DNA from: Caldicellulosiruptor danielii
GTDB taxonomy: Bacteria; Bacillota; Thermoanaerobacteria; Caldicellulosiruptorales; Caldicellulosiruptoraceae
DNA: 64,000 bases
Assembly: GCF_034343125.1 (NCBI RefSeq)
Contig: NZ_CP139957.1
Location: 326,001 to 390,000 of the forward strand
Direction: 5' to 3'
A program made the position numbers and the translations under genes. Each line of letters begins with the position of its first letter. The first letter of the stretch is position 1. Below are positions 7,748-16,369 of this stretch, in pieces. Under the pieces are notes generated by a model. It had not been told where the DNA came from, made no database searches, and saw nothing but the letters and a program-made list of their open reading frames with translations.

Positions 7748-9001
7748 TTGAACTTAATTCTTCTCACCATAGGTTATCCACATCCCAAAAGAGATGTGTT
7801 TGTGGGAAATGAATTAGATATTCTCTCAAAGTATTTTGACAAAATATATATTGTGCCAATTTGGCCGGGGAAGGTGCTGCCTAAAAAGTTAAAGAACCTG
7901 AAAGAGTATACCCAAAATCCAAAGGTTGAGGTAGCTGATATAAGGTTTGGATTACGAGAGGTTCTACTTTTAAATCCAAAGCTTGTTGGACTTATGACAA
8001 AAGAAGCACTCAAGGCTGTATTTTCTCCAAAGTCTTTTTCATACAGGCTATTGAATCTATGGATGATTTTTAGATGGACTTTCCTTACAAACATCACAAT
8101 TGCAAACTTACAAAAACTTGTAAAAAAATACAATATTCCTGTTCAGGATACAATACTCTATTCGTACTGGTTTCATTTTTTGGCGCTGTCAACCGCACTT
8201 TGCAATCAGCCTTTTGCCCTGAAGGTTTCAAGAGCGCACAGGGGCGATTTGTATGAAGAGAGCTATCCTCAGCCATGCAAAAAGTTTATTCTTGGAAACA
8301 TTGATAAAGTTTTTACTTGCTCAAAGATGGGCGCTGAGTATATAAACAAGAGGTATCAAACAGACAAAGCAGAAGTGTCATACTTGGGGACTTATAATCA
8401 CCACAATGTAATCATTGATAAGAAAAGAGAAGAGGTTTTCAAAATTGTCAGCTGCGCAAGGCTTGCTCCTGTGAAGAGAATTGACAGGATTGTTGATAGC
8501 CTTGAGAAGATTGACAGCGTTAAAATTTCGTGGACCCACATTGGTGATGGGGAGCTTTTTGAAAAAATAAAGTCATATGCCCAGGAAAAACTGGGTAAAA
8601 AAAGCAATATTCAATTCAAATTTTTAGGTTTTATGAAAAATGAGGATATTTTGAACCTGTATGCAGAAGAAAACTTTAATCTGTTTATAAACACAAGCCA
8701 GTCAGAGGGTCTTCCGGTTTCTATCATGGAAGCAATGTCGTATGGAATACCTGCTGTTGCAACAGATGTTGGTGGCACTAAGGAGATTGTGAAAAATGGC
8801 TCAAACGGTTTTTTGCTTGACAAAACCTTTTCAGACTTTGAGCTTGCAAGCATTATAGAAAAGTTTGCTACTATGCGCGAAGAAGATTATAAGAAGTTTT
8901 GTCTTGCCGCAAGAAAGACGTGGGAAGAGAATTTCAATGCACAAAAATGCTATGAAGATTTTGCAAAAAGGCTTTTGGCTTTGGCAGCATCAAAAAAATG
9001 A
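7748..9001 (+). CDS. Glycosyltransferase family 4 (GT-B fold)
   Basis: 417 residues. The C-terminal half has the GT4 donor-binding signature: SCARLAPVKRIDRIVDSLEK near residue 235 and SQSEGLPVSIMEAMSYGIPAVATDVGGTKEIV near 318-349, including the E-x7-E type motif. The N-terminus (LTIGYPHPKRDVFVGNE) resembles an acceptor domain that finds a mobile loop after beta-1. Start is a TTG at 7748 behind AAGGGGGAAAGC. The acceptor is unknown; surface polysaccharide or glycolipid assembly is the usual role. A possible promoter is TTGACG at 7673 with TAAACT at 7697 (18 bases). Confidence 0.82.
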   Translation: MNLILLTIGYPHPKRDVFVGNELDILSKYFDKIYIVPIWPGKVLPKKLKNLKEYTQNPKVEVADIRFGLREVLLLNPKLVGLMTKEALKAVFSPKSFSYRLLNLWMIFRWTFLTNITIANLQKLVKKYNIPVQDTILYSYWFHFLALSTALCNQPFALKVSRAHRGDLYEESYPQPCKKFILGNIDKVFTCSKMGAEYINKRYQTDKAEVSYLGTYNHHNVIIDKKREEVFKIVSCARLAPVKRIDRIVDSLEKIDSVKISWTHIGDGELFEKIKSYAQEKLGKKSNIQFKFLGFMKNEDILNLYAEENFNLFINTSQSEGLPVSIMEAMSYGIPAVATDVGGTKEIVKNGSNGFLLDKTFSDFELASIIEKFATMREEDYKKFCLAARKTWEENFNAQKCYEDFAKRLLALAASKK

Positions 9002-9020
9002 AAAAAGGGGAAGCTAACAA

Positions 9021-9848
9021 ATGAAGAATAAAAGCATTCTTAAAAACATAGACCTTTTCTTACTTGACTTAGACGGCACGGTATATCTTGGTGAAAGGGT
9101 ATTTGAAGGTGCAAGAGAGTTTATTAAGCTCTTAAAGGAAAATCAAAAAGATTTTCTGTTTTTGACAAACAATTCATCAAAAAGCTCAGAAGAGTATTAT
9201 TCAAAGCTTTTGAAGATGGGCTTTGAGATTACAAAAGAAAACATATTTACTTCAGGTCAGGCAATGGGAATCTATATCAAAACAATTCATAAAAAAGAAA
9301 AACCACCAAGAGTATATATTGTTGGCACATCATCTTTAAAAAAAGAGCTAAAATCGATGGGTATTTTTGTTGTTGATAGTCCAAATTACAACATAGACTA
9401 TCTTGTTGTGGGGTTTGACATTTCTCTTACCTACAAGAAACTTTTAGATGCATGTGAGCTTATAAGAAGAGGAGTTCCTTTTTTTGCAACAAACCCCGAC
9501 CTTGTCTGTCCTTTAGATGGTGGAAGATATATTCCAGACTGCGGGTCTATATGCTATCTACTTGTGAATGCGACAAAGAAAAAACCTGTATTTGTTGGAA
9601 AGCCTTCTTCCATAATGGTTGATATAATCTCAAATTTCAAAAAAGTTGACAAAAGCAGGATCGCGATGATAGGAGATAGGCTTTACACAGACATAAAAAT
9701 GGCAAAGGATAGCGGCATGGTTGCTGTATTGGTGCTATCTGGTGAGACAAAGCTGGAAGATGTTAAGGTTTCATCTTTGAAGCCAGATTTGATATATGGT
9801 TCAATAAAGGATATATATGAAGAGCTAAAGCTGGTCTTTGGAGGCTGA
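9021..9848 (+). CDS. HAD superfamily IIA phosphatase (NagD-like)
   Basis: 275 residues. Motif I is DLDGT at residues 16-20 (nucleophile D16, acid/base D18), followed by VYLG and the FLTNNSS motif II near 50, both typical of the NagD/4-nitrophenylphosphatase group. The C2-type cap lies in the middle and GDRLYTDIKMAKDSGM near 218 is motif IV. Members dephosphorylate small phosphorylated metabolites such as nucleotides or sugar phosphates; the physiological substrate here is unknown. It follows the glycosyltransferase by 19 bases and precedes the SRAP gene by 5, so an operon is likely. Confidence 0.85.
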   Translation: MKNKSILKNIDLFLLDLDGTVYLGERVFEGAREFIKLLKENQKDFLFLTNNSSKSSEEYYSKLLKMGFEITKENIFTSGQAMGIYIKTIHKKEKPPRVYIVGTSSLKKELKSMGIFVVDSPNYNIDYLVVGFDISLTYKKLLDACELIRRGVPFFATNPDLVCPLDGGRYIPDCGSICYLLVNATKKKPVFVGKPSSIMVDIISNFKKVDKSRIAMIGDRLYTDIKMAKDSGMVAVLVLSGETKLEDVKVSSLKPDLIYGSIKDIYEELKLVFGG

Positions 9849-9853
9849 TTTTT

Positions 9854-10486
9854 GTGTGCGGTAGATATTTTTTGAATCTTGATGAGAACATTGAAGAGAT
9901 TAAAAAAATCTTGGATGAGATTTCTCAAAAATATGAAGGAAGCCCCATTTTGCAAAAAGTAAAATCGGGTGAGATATTTCCTACAGAGTTTGTTCCGTCA
10001 ATTGTGTCAAAGGACTATCAAAGAGAAGCTGAGATTTTAAGATGGGGATTGCCTCTTCCAAACAAAAAAGAGGTCATAATAAACGCAAGGGCTGAGACCA
10101 TCTTAGAAAAACCTTTGTTTTCCAGCATAATCTCAAACAGATGTCTGATTCCTGCTCAAGGCTTTTTTGAGTGGAAGAAAGATGGTAGCAAAAAACAAAA
10201 GTTTTTCATAAAACCCAAAGATTGCAATGTCTTTTACATGGCAGGACTTTACAAAAGAATTGAGCTTGAAGGTGGGATGGCCGTAGATAGTTTTGTTATT
10301 CTCACAACAGAGCCGGCAGAAGAAATAAAACATATTCACAACCGTATGCCAGTGATACTGAAAAAGGAGCACGAAGATCTGTGGCTTTTTGAAAAAGGGA
10401 GCACCAAAGTGCTAAAAAGCCTGGTTTCTGTGTTACTTAAGCCATGGGAAGGTGAATTTGAGGCAGTTGAGGTAAAAAACAATTAA
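9854..10486 (+). CDS. yedK: SRAP (YedK/HMCES) DNA-protein crosslink protein
   Basis: 210 residues beginning MCGRYFL: the invariant Cys2, exposed after Met removal, forms a thiazolidine crosslink with abasic sites in single-stranded DNA. NARAET near residue 77, CLIPAQGFFEWKK near 95 and HNRMPVIL near 160-170 are the other catalytic blocks (Asn, Glu, His). The GTG start at 9854 is fixed because Cys must be the second residue. The family shields abasic sites during replication and has been linked to the SOS response. No LexA-type operator is evident; the gene is read with the preceding HAD gene. Confidence 0.92.
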   Translation: MCGRYFLNLDENIEEIKKILDEISQKYEGSPILQKVKSGEIFPTEFVPSIVSKDYQREAEILRWGLPLPNKKEVIINARAETILEKPLFSSIISNRCLIPAQGFFEWKKDGSKKQKFFIKPKDCNVFYMAGLYKRIELEGGMAVDSFVILTTEPAEEIKHIHNRMPVILKKEHEDLWLFEKGSTKVLKSLVSVLLKPWEGEFEAVEVKNN

Positions 10487-10547
10487 ACTTTTTGTTTAAA
10501 TATAATATAATAAAATTTGAAACAGAAGCTTTTAAGGTGATAGAAGA

Positions 10548-11492
10548 ATGGAATTTGAAGTGTATTTAAAAAATTCAGGTATCGAATTTCTAAAAGACCA
10601 TCCACTTAAAGAGTTTACAACATTCAAGATTGGTGGCAAAGCAAGATATATTTTGTTTCCAAAGAGTACCGAGCAGCTCATCAGAATAATGACTTTAGCA
10701 AAAGATGAAGAGATGAACTACATTGTTGTTGGAAACTGCTCAAATGTTCTTGTCTCTGACAAAGGTTTTGACGGTGCGATAGTCTCAACAGTTAAAATAG
10801 ATTCTTTCAAAATAGATAGAAATCTAATTGAAGCAGAGTGTGGAGCTATGCTCTCTCAAGTTGCAAGAAAAGCGTGCGAAGCAGGCCTAAAAGGTTTAGA
10901 GTTTGCGGTGGGAATTCCTGGCACTGTTGGCGGAGCTATATATATGAACGCAGGTGCATACGATGGCGAGATAAAAGACATTTTTGAATGGGCAGAGGTT
11001 TTGGATGAGAATTTGAATAGATTAAAGCTTTCTAATCCAGAGATGAGATTTTCTTACAGGCATAGTCGGCTAAAAGGAGAAAAGCTTGTTTTGCTCAGAG
11101 CAGCATTTTGCCTGCAGTATGCAAGTAAAGAAGATATCCCGCCTTTGCAAAAAGCAAATGAATTTTCAAAAAGACGGCGGGAAAAACAGCCTCTTCAGTT
11201 TCCGAGTGCAGGTTCTGTGTTTAAAAGACCCCCAAATAACTTTGCAGGAAAGCTCATCGAGGATGCAGGGTTAAAAGGGTATAGAATAGGCGGTGCATGT
11301 ATATCAGAAAAACATGCAGGGTTTATTGTAAATGTAGAAGATGCTAAAGCTGAGGATGTGAGAAGACTCATTTATCTTGCTCAAAAGACTGTATACGAAA
11401 AGTTTGGAATTCTGCTTGAACCTGAGATTCAGTTCGTAGGCGAGTTTGAAACACCGCTTTTTGTACCAAAAGATGGTCAAAATAGAAGATAA
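10548..11492 (+). CDS. murB: UDP-N-acetylmuramate dehydrogenase
   Basis: 314 residues. FAD-binding signatures: FTTFKIGGKARYI near residues 25-37, VVGNCSNVLVSDKGF near 65-80 and GIPGTVGGAIYMNAGAY near 123-139. SAGSVFKRPP near 225 supplies the catalytic Ser region, and EPEIQFVG lies near the C-terminus. The enzyme reduces UDP-GlcNAc-enolpyruvate to UDP-MurNAc in peptidoglycan synthesis. Its place just before rapZ-yvcK-whiA is common in Clostridia-like genomes. Start ATG at 10548 follows AAGGTGATAG. An AT-rich stretch with TATAAT around 10501 could hold a promoter. Confidence 0.95.
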   Translation: MEFEVYLKNSGIEFLKDHPLKEFTTFKIGGKARYILFPKSTEQLIRIMTLAKDEEMNYIVVGNCSNVLVSDKGFDGAIVSTVKIDSFKIDRNLIEAECGAMLSQVARKACEAGLKGLEFAVGIPGTVGGAIYMNAGAYDGEIKDIFEWAEVLDENLNRLKLSNPEMRFSYRHSRLKGEKLVLLRAAFCLQYASKEDIPPLQKANEFSKRRREKQPLQFPSAGSVFKRPPNNFAGKLIEDAGLKGYRIGGACISEKHAGFIVNVEDAKAEDVRRLIYLAQKTVYEKFGILLEPEIQFVGEFETPLFVPKDGQNRR

Positions 11493-11507
11493 AAAAGGGT
11501 GATTTTG

Positions 11508-12380
11508 TTGGAGATAGTAATAATAACTGGTATGTCTGGTGCTGGTAAGAGCTTGGCAATAAGGGCGTTTGAAGACATGGGATTTTTTTGTGTAGACAAC
11601 CTGCCACCGCAGTTTTTACCTAAGATTGCTGAGCTTGCGAGTGCAACAAAAGAAAAGATTTCAAGGATTGCTGCTGTTGTAGACATTCGTGGCGGTGAGC
11701 TTTTTGACGACTTCAAGGATGTTCTTCAGGAACTGAAAAAAGATGACCGCAACTTTAAACTCCTCTTTTTAGATGCACATGATGAGGTTCTTATCAAGCG
11801 GTATAAAGAGACAAGGCGAAAACATCCTCTAAGTCATGAAGGTGACGGGAGCATTTTAGAAGCCATTGAAAAGGAAAGAGAAAAGCTTGAGGATATAAAA
11901 AGGTATGCGGACTTTATAATTGATACATCCACGCTTTTGCCAAAGGATTTAAAAGAGAAACTCTTTGAGATTTTTGTCCAGCAAAAGTCAAAAGAGGCAA
12001 TGCTAATTACAATTATGTCGTTTGGCTTCAAATACGGACTTCCACTTGATGCAGACCTTGTGTTTGATGTGAGGTTCATCCCGAATCCATTTTATGTGGA
12101 TACTCTCAAACATAAAACTGGCAAAGACCCTGAGGTTAAAGAATATGTCTTAATGTGGGATGTTACAAAAGAATTTTTGCAAAAACTTTTTGACCTGATT
12201 TTATTTTTAATACCAAACTATGCAGAAGAAGGAAAAGGACAACTTGTGATTGCGATTGGCTGTACTGGTGGCAAGCACAGATCTGTTACAGTTGCTGAAG
12301 AGCTTAAAAAGACTATTGAAAACCAGGGATATAAAGTTTCAATATTTCATAGAGATATAGAGAAAGATATAAAAGGGTGA
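11508..12380 (+). CDS. rapZ: RapZ/YvcJ nucleotide-binding protein
   Basis: 290 residues. The N-terminus MEIVIITGMSGAGKS holds the Walker A motif, and AFEDMGFFCVDNLP follows as in all RapZ proteins. The C-terminal domain contains GCTGGKHRSVTVAEEL near 250, the conserved RNA/metabolite-binding region. In E. coli RapZ is an adaptor guiding RNase E to a small RNA; the Firmicutes YvcJ is a GTPase/ATPase of less certain role. I choose the TTG at 11508, 6 bases after AGGGTG; an in-frame GTG nine bases earlier lies inside that ribosome site. It overlaps nothing and stops 1 base before yvcK. Confidence 0.93.
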   Translation: MEIVIITGMSGAGKSLAIRAFEDMGFFCVDNLPPQFLPKIAELASATKEKISRIAAVVDIRGGELFDDFKDVLQELKKDDRNFKLLFLDAHDEVLIKRYKETRRKHPLSHEGDGSILEAIEKEREKLEDIKRYADFIIDTSTLLPKDLKEKLFEIFVQQKSKEAMLITIMSFGFKYGLPLDADLVFDVRFIPNPFYVDTLKHKTGKDPEVKEYVLMWDVTKEFLQKLFDLILFLIPNYAEEGKGQLVIAIGCTGGKHRSVTVAEELKKTIENQGYKVSIFHRDIEKDIKG

Positions 12381-12381
12381 C

Positions 12382-13704
12382 ATGACTATGATATTTGATT
12401 TTCTAAAACCAGGTATTTATATAAAAAGATGGATTATCTTAATGTTATTCAGTATTATTTTAATCTCAGCTTCGTTGACAAAAAGCATTGATATTTTTAA
12501 TGTCTCAATGGAACTTCGTGCCTCTTTGCGTATAGGATTATTTATCTTAGGAATTGGAATTTTTTTGATTTCACTGATGGGTTTGATAAAAGGTTTTGTA
12601 AGGCTATTGAACAAGAGTCTGCCGTATAGAATAAGTCAGAAAACCATATTTGATGCAATATACTCAAAAGGGTTTCTGGAAAGAGGACCAAGGATTGTTG
12701 CAATCGGTGGTGGTACAGGACTTTCTACAATGCTCAGGGGTATAAAAAACCTTACTGCAAATATTACAGCAGTTGTAACTGTTGCAGACGATGGAGGGGG
12801 TTCAGGGAAGCTCAGGGAAGACCTTGGTATGTTGCCTCCAGGCGATATCAGAAACTGTATACTTGCTCTTGCGAACACAGAAGAGATTATGCAAAAGCTT
12901 TTGAATTACAGGTTCAAGGAAGGAAGCCTTAAAGGACAGAGTTTTGGTAATTTGTTTTTGGCTGCAATGACTGGAATTGCAGGTAGCTTTGAAAAGGCAG
13001 TAAAACTCATGAGCGAGGTTTTAGCAGTTCGTGGGAAAGTTTTGCCTGTGACTCTTGATAATATTAATCTTTGTGCTGAGCTTGAAGACGGCAGGGTGGT
13101 TGTTGGTGAATCAAAAATTCCTGAAGAGGTGAAAGATTCTAAACTACCTATAAAAAGAGTTTTTATAACTCCGTCTGATGCAAAGCCTTACCCTGAAGTT
13201 CTGGATGAGATTGAAAGGGCTGACGTGATAATAATTGGACCGGGAAGCCTTTATACAAGCATAATGCCAAATCTTGTGTTCAAGGAGGTTGTTGAGAGTA
13301 TAAAGAAAAGCAGAGCAAAGAAGATTTACATTGCAAACATCATGACGCAGCCTGGTGAGACAGACGGCTACCTACTGTGTGACCATATAGAGGCAATAGA
13401 AAGGCACTGTGGTGGAAAGATTTTTGACATTGTGATTGTGAACAATCAGCCAATTCCACATGATGTGCTTGAGAGATACAGAGAAGATGGTGCACAGCCT
13501 GTTTTTGCTGACAAGAAAACTATTGAAAAAGGATATAAAGTTGTGGAAGAAGGACTTTTGAGCATACATGAGGGGCTTATTCGCCACAATTCGGCAAAGC
13601 TTGCAAGGCTTCTGAGCAATATAGTCTTTGGCAAGGATGTTATTCAAGAGTACAGGTTAGGATATCTAAGACTCAAAAATTTCAGTAAACCGTTCAGGAG
13701 TTAG
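12382..13704 (+). CDS. yvcK: YvcK/CofD-like UDP-sugar-binding protein (gluconeogenesis factor)
   Basis: 440 residues. Two hydrophobic segments (about residues 15-35 and 50-72) precede the cytoplasmic CofD-like domain with IVAIGGGTGLSTMLRG near 112, VADDGGGSGKLREDLG near 138 and PPGDIRNCILALAN near 156. YvcK proteins bind UDP-GlcNAc and are needed for growth on gluconeogenic carbon and for cell-wall enzyme localisation. The gene starts 1 base after the rapZ stop. The N-terminal membrane anchor is an extension relative to B. subtilis YvcK. It is within the rapZ-yvcK-whiA-crh operon. Confidence 0.93.
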   Translation: MTMIFDFLKPGIYIKRWIILMLFSIILISASLTKSIDIFNVSMELRASLRIGLFILGIGIFLISLMGLIKGFVRLLNKSLPYRISQKTIFDAIYSKGFLERGPRIVAIGGGTGLSTMLRGIKNLTANITAVVTVADDGGGSGKLREDLGMLPPGDIRNCILALANTEEIMQKLLNYRFKEGSLKGQSFGNLFLAAMTGIAGSFEKAVKLMSEVLAVRGKVLPVTLDNINLCAELEDGRVVVGESKIPEEVKDSKLPIKRVFITPSDAKPYPEVLDEIERADVIIIGPGSLYTSIMPNLVFKEVVESIKKSRAKKIYIANIMTQPGETDGYLLCDHIEAIERHCGGKIFDIVIVNNQPIPHDVLERYREDGAQPVFADKKTIEKGYKVVEEGLLSIHEGLIRHNSAKLARLLSNIVFGKDVIQEYRLGYLRLKNFSKPFRS

Positions 13705-13745
13705 ATGGCTTTGAAAGCATGCTTCTGTTTTGGAGGTAACCAAAA

Positions 13746-14723
13746 ATGTCTTTTTCATCGGCTGCGAAAGCAGAGGTTAGCAAAAAGCTTTCTTTGAATT
13801 CCTGCTGTGTAAAAGCAGCAGCTGCGGCGTTTTTAAAGTTTACAGGAAACATATATGAACTTGATGGGAAATTTTCGTTCAAAGCTTCATTTGAAAACGC
13901 TCAGACTGCAAGGTCATTTTTCCTTCTTATGAAAAACGGATTTTCAAAACACTGTGAGGTCAGTATCAAGAAAAACAGCAAATTGCAGAAAAACTATGTT
14001 TACACCATTTTTCTGCCTCCAAGAAATGACAACTTGAGAATTTTAAAAGACCTTCATTTTGTCAGGAAAGGTACGAAAGAGTATCACCTCAGTTTTTCGC
14101 TAAAAGAGGAGCTTGTGAAGAAAAAATGTTGTAAAAAGGCTTTTTTGCAGGCTACGTTTTTGTCGTGCGGTTCTATTACAAATCCTGAAAAGATGTATCA
14201 TTTGGAGTTTGATGTGAAAACAAAGGATGATGCGGAGTTTTTGCAAAAGGTTTTAAAGAGTTTTGAGTTTGAGGCAAAAATTGTTGAAAGAAAGTCTCAT
14301 TATGTAGTATACTTAAAAGAAGGTGATGGGATAGTAGACTTTTTAAACATAATTGGAGCACATTCTTCGCTTTTGGAGCTTGAAAACATCCGCATAATAA
14401 AAGAGCTCAGAAACAATGTCAACCGTCTTGTCAATTGTGAAACAGCTAACCTTGAAAAAACCATAAATGCCTCTATGAGGCATATTGAGAATATTGAGTT
14501 TATCGAAAGAACAATTGGTATTGACAGCCTTCCACAGAATCTGCAAGAGATAGCACGCCTTAGGATTAAATATAAAGATGCTTCTTTGAAAGAGTTAGGT
14601 AAGATGCTTAAAAAACCTCTTGGCAAGTCTGGTGTCAATCATAGGTTGAGGAAAATAGATAAAATTGCCGAGGAACTTAGAAAAGGAGGAAGAGTATATG
14701 CAAAGCCTTCACATGAAGATTGA
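13746..14723 (+). CDS. whiA: WhiA sporulation/cell-division regulator family protein
   Basis: 325 residues. It begins [15 protein letters not shown], the conserved WhiA start, with LAGLIDADG-like homing-endonuclease-fold repeats in the N-terminal two-thirds and the C-terminal helix-turn-helix seen as [25 protein letters not shown] (residues about 280-305). WhiA binds DNA and affects chromosome segregation and division; it lacks endonuclease residues. The ATG follows GGAGGTAACCAAAA. The last 26 bases overlap the crh-like gene. Confidence 0.93.
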   Translation: MSFSSAAKAEVSKKLSLNSCCVKAAAAAFLKFTGNIYELDGKFSFKASFENAQTARSFFLLMKNGFSKHCEVSIKKNSKLQKNYVYTIFLPPRNDNLRILKDLHFVRKGTKEYHLSFSLKEELVKKKCCKKAFLQATFLSCGSITNPEKMYHLEFDVKTKDDAEFLQKVLKSFEFEAKIVERKSHYVVYLKEGDGIVDFLNIIGAHSSLLELENIRIIKELRNNVNRLVNCETANLEKTINASMRHIENIEFIERTIGIDSLPQNLQEIARLRIKYKDASLKELGKMLKKPLGKSGVNHRLRKIDKIAEELRKGGRVYAKPSHED

Positions 14724-15036
14724 AAATTCTCAGGGAATCTCCTCAAGAGCTGCAGCCCTGCTTGTCCAGGTTGCAAGTAAGTTCAAGTCCCTAATTTTAA
14801 TAGAAAAAGATGAAAAAAGAGCCAATGCAAAGAGTATAATGGGTTTGATGTCGCTTATGGTGGACTATGGCGATGAAGTGACAATTATCACAGATGGTGA
14901 GGATGAAAAAGAAGCACTGGATGCTGTTTTAAGGCTTATTCAGTCAGATTTCAGCGAGCAAGTTGCTGATGAAATCACACAACAAGAAACAAAAAAGGAA
15001 AATAATAAAGAAAATGGCAAAGATAATATTGAATAA
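14698..15036 (+). CDS. crh: Crh-like HPr paralogue lacking the phosphocarrier histidine
   Basis: 112 residues of HPr fold. The GLHARPA motif reads GISSRAA, so the PEP-dependent phosphorylation site His15 is a serine, while the regulatory Ser46 motif KSIMGLMSL is intact. This is the pattern of Crh (catabolite repression HPr), which is controlled by HPr kinase and acts with CcpA. Its place after whiA is the same as in B. subtilis (yvcJKL-crh). A lysine/glutamate/asparagine-rich tail of about 20 residues extends beyond the domain. I choose the ATG at 14698, 7 bases after AAAGGAGGA; it overlaps whiA by 26 bases. Confidence 0.85.
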   Translation: MQSLHMKIENSQGISSRAAALLVQVASKFKSLILIEKDEKRANAKSIMGLMSLMVDYGDEVTIITDGEDEKEALDAVLRLIQSDFSEQVADEITQQETKKENNKENGKDNIE

Positions 15037-15050
15037 GTGTTAAGTAAGGG

Positions 15051-15080
15051 GCTGCTTAATTTTTTTAAGCAGCTTTTTTT
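15051..15080 (+). terminator. Rho-independent terminator of the murB/rapZ-crh operon
   Basis: GCTGCTTAA (15051-15059) pairs with TTAAGCAGC (15065-15073) across a T5 loop, followed by seven T's (15074-15080). Confidence 0.9.
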
Positions 15081-15103
15081 AAAATTAAGAAGAGAGGATG
15101 GTA

Positions 15104-16345
15104 TTGGCATTGCTAAAAGATGAACTTTACAGAAGAGTTTTGATTTTTGATGGGGCGATGGGCACTCAGCTTATTCAACATGGGCTAAAAGAAGATGAAT
15201 GTCCTGATTTGTGGTCGGTAACACGACAGGATGTAGTTTCGTCTATTCACAGGGAGTACTTTGAAGCTGGGTCTGACTGTGTTGAGACAAACACCTTTGG
15301 TGCGAACAGAGAAAAGCTTAAAAAATATGGACTTGAAAATGAAGTTGAGAATATAAACAAATGTGCGGTCGAGCTTGCAAAAGAGGTGGCAAAAGAGTAT
15401 AGTGGGTATGTTGGGCTTTCTGTCGGACCAACAGGCAGGCTTTTTATTCCTTCAGGCGATCTTAGCTTTGATGAGGCAGAAAGAATATTTTATGAACAGA
15501 TTCTAAGTGGGATTCAAGCGGGAGCAGATTTTGTTTCGATTGAAACCATGTCTGACATAAAAGAAGCAAAGGCTGCATTTTATGCATATAAAAAGGCAAA
15601 AGAAGAGCTGAACAAAGATATACCTTGTTTGGTATCTCTTACGTTTGAACAAAACAAGAGGCTTTTGATGGGAACTCCTCCTGAGGTTGCAGCGTATTAT
15701 TTCAGTTTGATTGGCTGTGACATTGTTGGTGCTAACTGCTCTGGTGGGGCAAAGCAGCTTTTAGAAGTTATAAAGCAAATGCAAGGTTTTTCGTTTGTTC
15801 CGCTTTCAGTAAAGCCAAACGCAGGGCTGCCTAAAGTGGTTGATGGCAAGACTGTGTATGAAAGCTGTATTCCTGATTTTGTAAATTTGGCAGATGAGTT
15901 GGTTGAAAATGGAGTCAGGCTCTATGGTGGATGCTGTGGTACAAATCCTGAATATATCAGAGCAATATCAAAGGTTTTAAAAGGAAAAGAGGTTTCTTTT
16001 GGAAGTAGTATCCAGAAGAAGTTTATAACATCAGTTTATTCTTTGCTTGATATTTCTCAAAAATTTAGCCTATATGAATTCAAGCTCACAAATGATTTTT
16101 CAAGCGAGGCCATCTTTGAGCTTATAGGACTTGAGGAGGATGCAATTTTGGTTGATATTGATGAGAATGTAGAGCCTGAAGGTTTGAAAGCATTTTTAAT
16201 AGAATCCCAGGATTTTTCTAAAAAACCTTATATTTTTAACATAAAAACAAAATCTCATGCAGATGTTATTGAAAGGTATTACTTTGGCATATATGGGGCA
16301 GTATCAAGCATACATGGTAAAAGCGCAGTCAAAGTGCAGATTTAA
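15104..16345 (+). CDS. Homocysteine S-methyltransferase with an extra C-terminal domain
   Basis: 413 residues. The first ~290 form a homocysteine-binding TIM barrel like the N-terminal module of MetH: IFDGAMGTQL, ETNTFGAN, GANCSGG near 210 and GGCCGTNPEYI near 275, with the zinc-binding cysteines in the last two. Residues 300-413 form a domain I do not recognise. The cobalamin and folate modules of MetH are absent. The start is probably the TTG at 15104, 6 bases after GAGAGG; an ATG at 15098 abuts that site. It precedes a second homologue fused to MTHF reductase by 24 bases. Confidence 0.82.
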   Translation: MALLKDELYRRVLIFDGAMGTQLIQHGLKEDECPDLWSVTRQDVVSSIHREYFEAGSDCVETNTFGANREKLKKYGLENEVENINKCAVELAKEVAKEYSGYVGLSVGPTGRLFIPSGDLSFDEAERIFYEQILSGIQAGADFVSIETMSDIKEAKAAFYAYKKAKEELNKDIPCLVSLTFEQNKRLLMGTPPEVAAYYFSLIGCDIVGANCSGGAKQLLEVIKQMQGFSFVPLSVKPNAGLPKVVDGKTVYESCIPDFVNLADELVENGVRLYGGCCGTNPEYIRAISKVLKGKEVSFGSSIQKKFITSVYSLLDISQKFSLYEFKLTNDFSSEAIFELIGLEEDAILVDIDENVEPEGLKAFLIESQDFSKKPYIFNIKTKSHADVIERYYFGIYGAVSSIHGKSAVKVQI

Positions 16346-16369
16346 AGAATAAGATGAGGAGGTTGCAAG

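Noticed and set aside
15037..15103. SAM or cobalamin riboswitch before the methionine genes
   Set aside because: The gap holds only the crh terminator and a ribosome site; it is too short for either aptamer.
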